A stretch of DNA of 64,000 nt from Macrotrachela quadricornifera. Its lineage: Eukaryota; Rotifera; Eurotatoria; Philodinida; Philodinidae. The stretch is from assembly GCA_022393335.1 (NCBI GenBank), contig JAJEKB010021337.1, positions 1,359,938 to 1,423,937 of the forward strand, written 5' to 3'. The position numbers were made by a program, and so were the translations under genes. Position 1 is the first letter of the stretch. Every line of letters begins with the position of its first letter. This document shows positions 61,619-64,000 of the stretch, piece after piece. The notes beneath the pieces were generated by a model. That model did no database searches. It was given only the letters and a program-made list of their open reading frames with translations, and was not told where the DNA came from.

Positions 61619-62190
61619 CTATAAATTTATATTATTTACTCTATAGAACAAAATAAAACATATCGTGTAACCGAGTATTTAAAGACTTTATAATGTTATT
61701 AAAAAAAACCAAATGTCTACAACGTTTCTTTCGACGTTTTCTTTTTTGTGTTGAAGTTTGTCGTATAAGAAAGTATGAAAATATTTTGTATTCATAACTA
61801 AAATTGAGTCGAGCTGTTTATTTATTTAAACCAAATCTATCTTATGTGTTAGAAATATTTCAAATTTTATCATTTTTTCATTTATGAACGATGCCTCGCT
61901 TAGATTTCATGTTCTCACTATTGTTGTTTATAAGTTGCGAAGCATCATCATAGATAAATCAAACATAAAATTATTGATTGTATACAGAGTTTATAAAAAC
62001 AATCGCTTTATATTAGCTTCATGAGAATTTTATAAACCATAAAAAAAAATTCGAAGAGATAATTCTGATTATATGCTTATATTAATCAAAATAGTATATA
62101 TTTGATACTATTGTTTATTAAATATCGTATTGATATAAGTAATAAAATGAACTAGATTGTTAAAATTATTCAATGAATTTGAATGTAGGA
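61619..62190. other. No gene seen
   Basis: AT-rich flank after the tandem pair; no recognisable exon or repeat. Confidence 0.4.
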
Positions 62191-62965
62191 AAGTTAGCAG
62201 CGAATTCGAGTAATCCTTGCTAACATTCGCTCCTGAAGTTATGTTGTCTTTCTAAATGGTTGTGCTGGATGCAGAATTTAATTGTACATCGAATGTGGTA
62301 TTTGTAATTTACGCTAAGATCACTAACACCCAGCTTTATAAAACCACATATAGGTTCTCTCTACTAACACCCACATCTTGACGAGGTATGCTCACTAACA
62401 TCTACTAACATTCACTTTGTACGAGTCCTAGAAAAAAATATACTGCCAACAAATACCATAAAATGACCCCCACCCCTACTAACACTCAGAATCTTTCTTA
62501 TATCCCACATAAACACTTCTACTTGTATTTATTGACACTCACAGAATTCCATAAACTACATTTTGATTCGAATAAGTGTCATCCCAAATATTCCATTTTC
62601 TGAAGAAAGGGTCTTACATTGAAAAACGTCTGTTTAAGCCAATCAGATTTGAGCAAGGATTTTTTCGGGTATTTTACGGATGACACATGGGGATATTCGA
62701 GCCATTTAGAGGTTATCAAAAGGTATCTCTAATATGATCGGAACAATCCTATGTTTCATTCGAATAATACCCGAAAAAATCCTTGCTCAAATCTGATTGG
62801 CTTAAACAGACGTTTTTCAATATAAGACCCTTTCTTCAGAAAAAGGAATATCTGAGATGACACTTATTCGAATCAAAATGTAGTTTATGGAATTTTGTGG
62901 GTATTAGTGAAGACAACTTGAAGTATTTGTGTGGCCTATAAGAGAGATTCTGGGTGTTAGTTAGT
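62191..62965. mobile_element. Foldback element with ACTAACACCCA motifs
   Basis: Arms 62539-62674 and 62765-62902 are close reverse complements (shared AAACTACATTTTGATTCGAA, and CAATCAGATTTGAGCAAGGA). Outside the left arm the word CTAACA(C/T)(C/T)CA recurs at about 62200, 62325, 62362, 62397 and 62478. The complement GGGTGTTAG occurs at 62950 on the right. At 62957 the word TTAGTGGTGTAACCAGGG matches the end of the hAT element at 49245, so another element end abuts here. No coding frame. Confidence 0.6.
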
Positions 62966-63235
62966 GGTGTAACCAGGGTGGGAATGCCCAGCCACCGAAT
63001 AAATTTTAAAATCTAATAATTACCATTGAAATGTTTGCTTTCTTTGTATTGTATAGACAATAACTGTGAAAAAACAGTTAATGACACCAGTAGGATAAAG
63101 TCTAGACACACTGATGAGTAAGAAATACCAGTGCCTTGACTACTTTTCGTTTCTTTATATATATATCAAATAATAAAATAACCAATTGATTAATTCATAC
63201 GTAGCGTATCAAAAACCAGTTTATTTAATTTTGAA

Positions 63236-63831
63236 ATGCAGAAAACTTCTAAAGAGCCTAAACGTAGAAATATTCGATCGTTTTTCAGTTCACAGACTAC
63301 AAAAAAGAAAAAATGTGATGCTTCTTCAATATCAAGTTAGTTAATGGTCAATAAAACAGTTCAGATTAACATATCATAGTCTACAGGTAAACAACAATAA
63401 CAAAAACCAACTTCCTCATGTTCTCCAAATGATTAACAACAAAGACAAATTCATTCATTTCCTGTAGGTGAGCAACAGAAATTATCTTCGAATAATTAAG
63501 AATGAAGACAAATGCATTCATTTTTTTACAGGTGAACAACAGGAATTATTTTCTTCATGTTCTTCAAATTAACAACAACGAGAAAAATTCATTCATCTTC
63601 ATCAGAATTTTCTCTATTTATTTCTTCACCATCAAATACACCAGTTTCAAATATTACTGATATCAGTCGTTCATCTGATGAATTACCGGCACAACCAATA
63701 CTTGACTCTTATCCATTAAATAAAGAAAAAATATCTTTTTGTAGTCAATGGTTTTTAGAATTTAGTTGATTAGTATATTTAGAACAAAGAAATTCAGCCT
63801 ATTGTTATTATTGCAAGTATTTTAGTACTGA
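63236..63831 (+). pseudogene. hAT transposase relic, ZMYM1/TTF-type N-terminus
   Basis: A first segment from ATG 63236 (KRRNIRSFFSSQTTKKKK) ends at TAG 63338. Three degenerate repeats containing AGGT(A/G)A(A/G)CAACA follow at 63384, 63466 and 63530. Then comes a frame with SRSSDELPAQPILDSYPLN, ISFCSQWFLEFS, a TGA at 63767-63769, and continuing YLEQRNSAYCYYCKYFST. This is the order of the N-terminal TTF-type zinc finger of hAT transposases related to ZMYM1 (P-x-Q-P...SYP, W-F, then C-x-x-C). The TGA stands where the family has Trp. The rest of the transposase is not found before the window ends. Confidence 0.65.
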
Positions 63832-64000
63832 AATAAATTTGAATAATTGAGTAATCAATTTTTAACTAATATATAGATTTTTTTTTCGATTGTTGTTTAG
63901 CATAAGAACAGTCGAATAATACTAAAATAGCTGTTGTTTTTTTACTATTTTTTTCTTTTTTATGGCTTAACTTCATTTAGTAAAATATAAGATACATTAT

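Overview
The window looks like part of a bdelloid rotifer nuclear genome (a Rotaria- or Adineta-like animal). The reasons are: AT-rich sequence; short GT-AG introns of about 50-65 bp; Thr-rich mucin-like exons; an F-box plus 28-residue LRR gene family; FG-GAP repeat proteins; and a two-TM, Cys-rich membrane protein family that I recall as greatly expanded in bdelloids. No bacterial gene organisation is present. Gene density is low, and much of the non-coding sequence is made of foldback or terminal-inverted-repeat (TIR) elements.

Layout. 1-5228: repeats, no convincing gene. 5229-5616: 3' exon fragment of the two-TM family. 8199-22158: an intact member of that family whose last exon can splice, in phase, into a third TM segment, a Thr-rich stalk and seven FG-GAP/VCBS repeats. 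The result would be one roughly 958-residue surface protein, or two adjacent genes if the fusion is not real. Its two large introns (3.2 and 7.5 kb) are filled with inverted-repeat elements. 22159-25371: two more foldback elements and one orphan exon.

25497-32167: an apparently complete 6.67 kb DNA transposon. It has CCCATGT/ACATGGG ends, a 5-bp ATGAT target duplication and GC-rich subterminal repeats. It carries two spliced genes: a CACTA-like DDE transposase (796 aa) and a BEN-domain-like protein (389 aa). 33600-33691: an intron-containing tRNA-Ile(UAU), minus strand.

35050-55760: two diverged copies of an F-box/LRR gene in direct orientation. Each has one F-box exon and then a tandem array of exons of exactly 84 nt (one LRR each, phase 0-0). 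Copy 1 has 6 LRR exons plus a C-terminal exon. Copy 2 has 16, with a lost splice donor and a stop in the last exon. Copy 2 contains two hAT-type insertions with 8-bp target duplications and one TA-flanked insertion; copy 1 preserves the hAT empty sites. An IS630/Tc1-like transposase relic lies between the copies.

55895-56373: piggyBac relic. 58896-61618: tandem pair of 191-aa type II membrane proteins (TM, Thr-rich stalk, PAN/apple-like domain). 62190-62965: foldback element. 63236-63831: broken hAT (ZMYM1/TTF-type) transposase relic. All gene models were built by reading splice sites, phases and family resemblance by eye; no searches were run.
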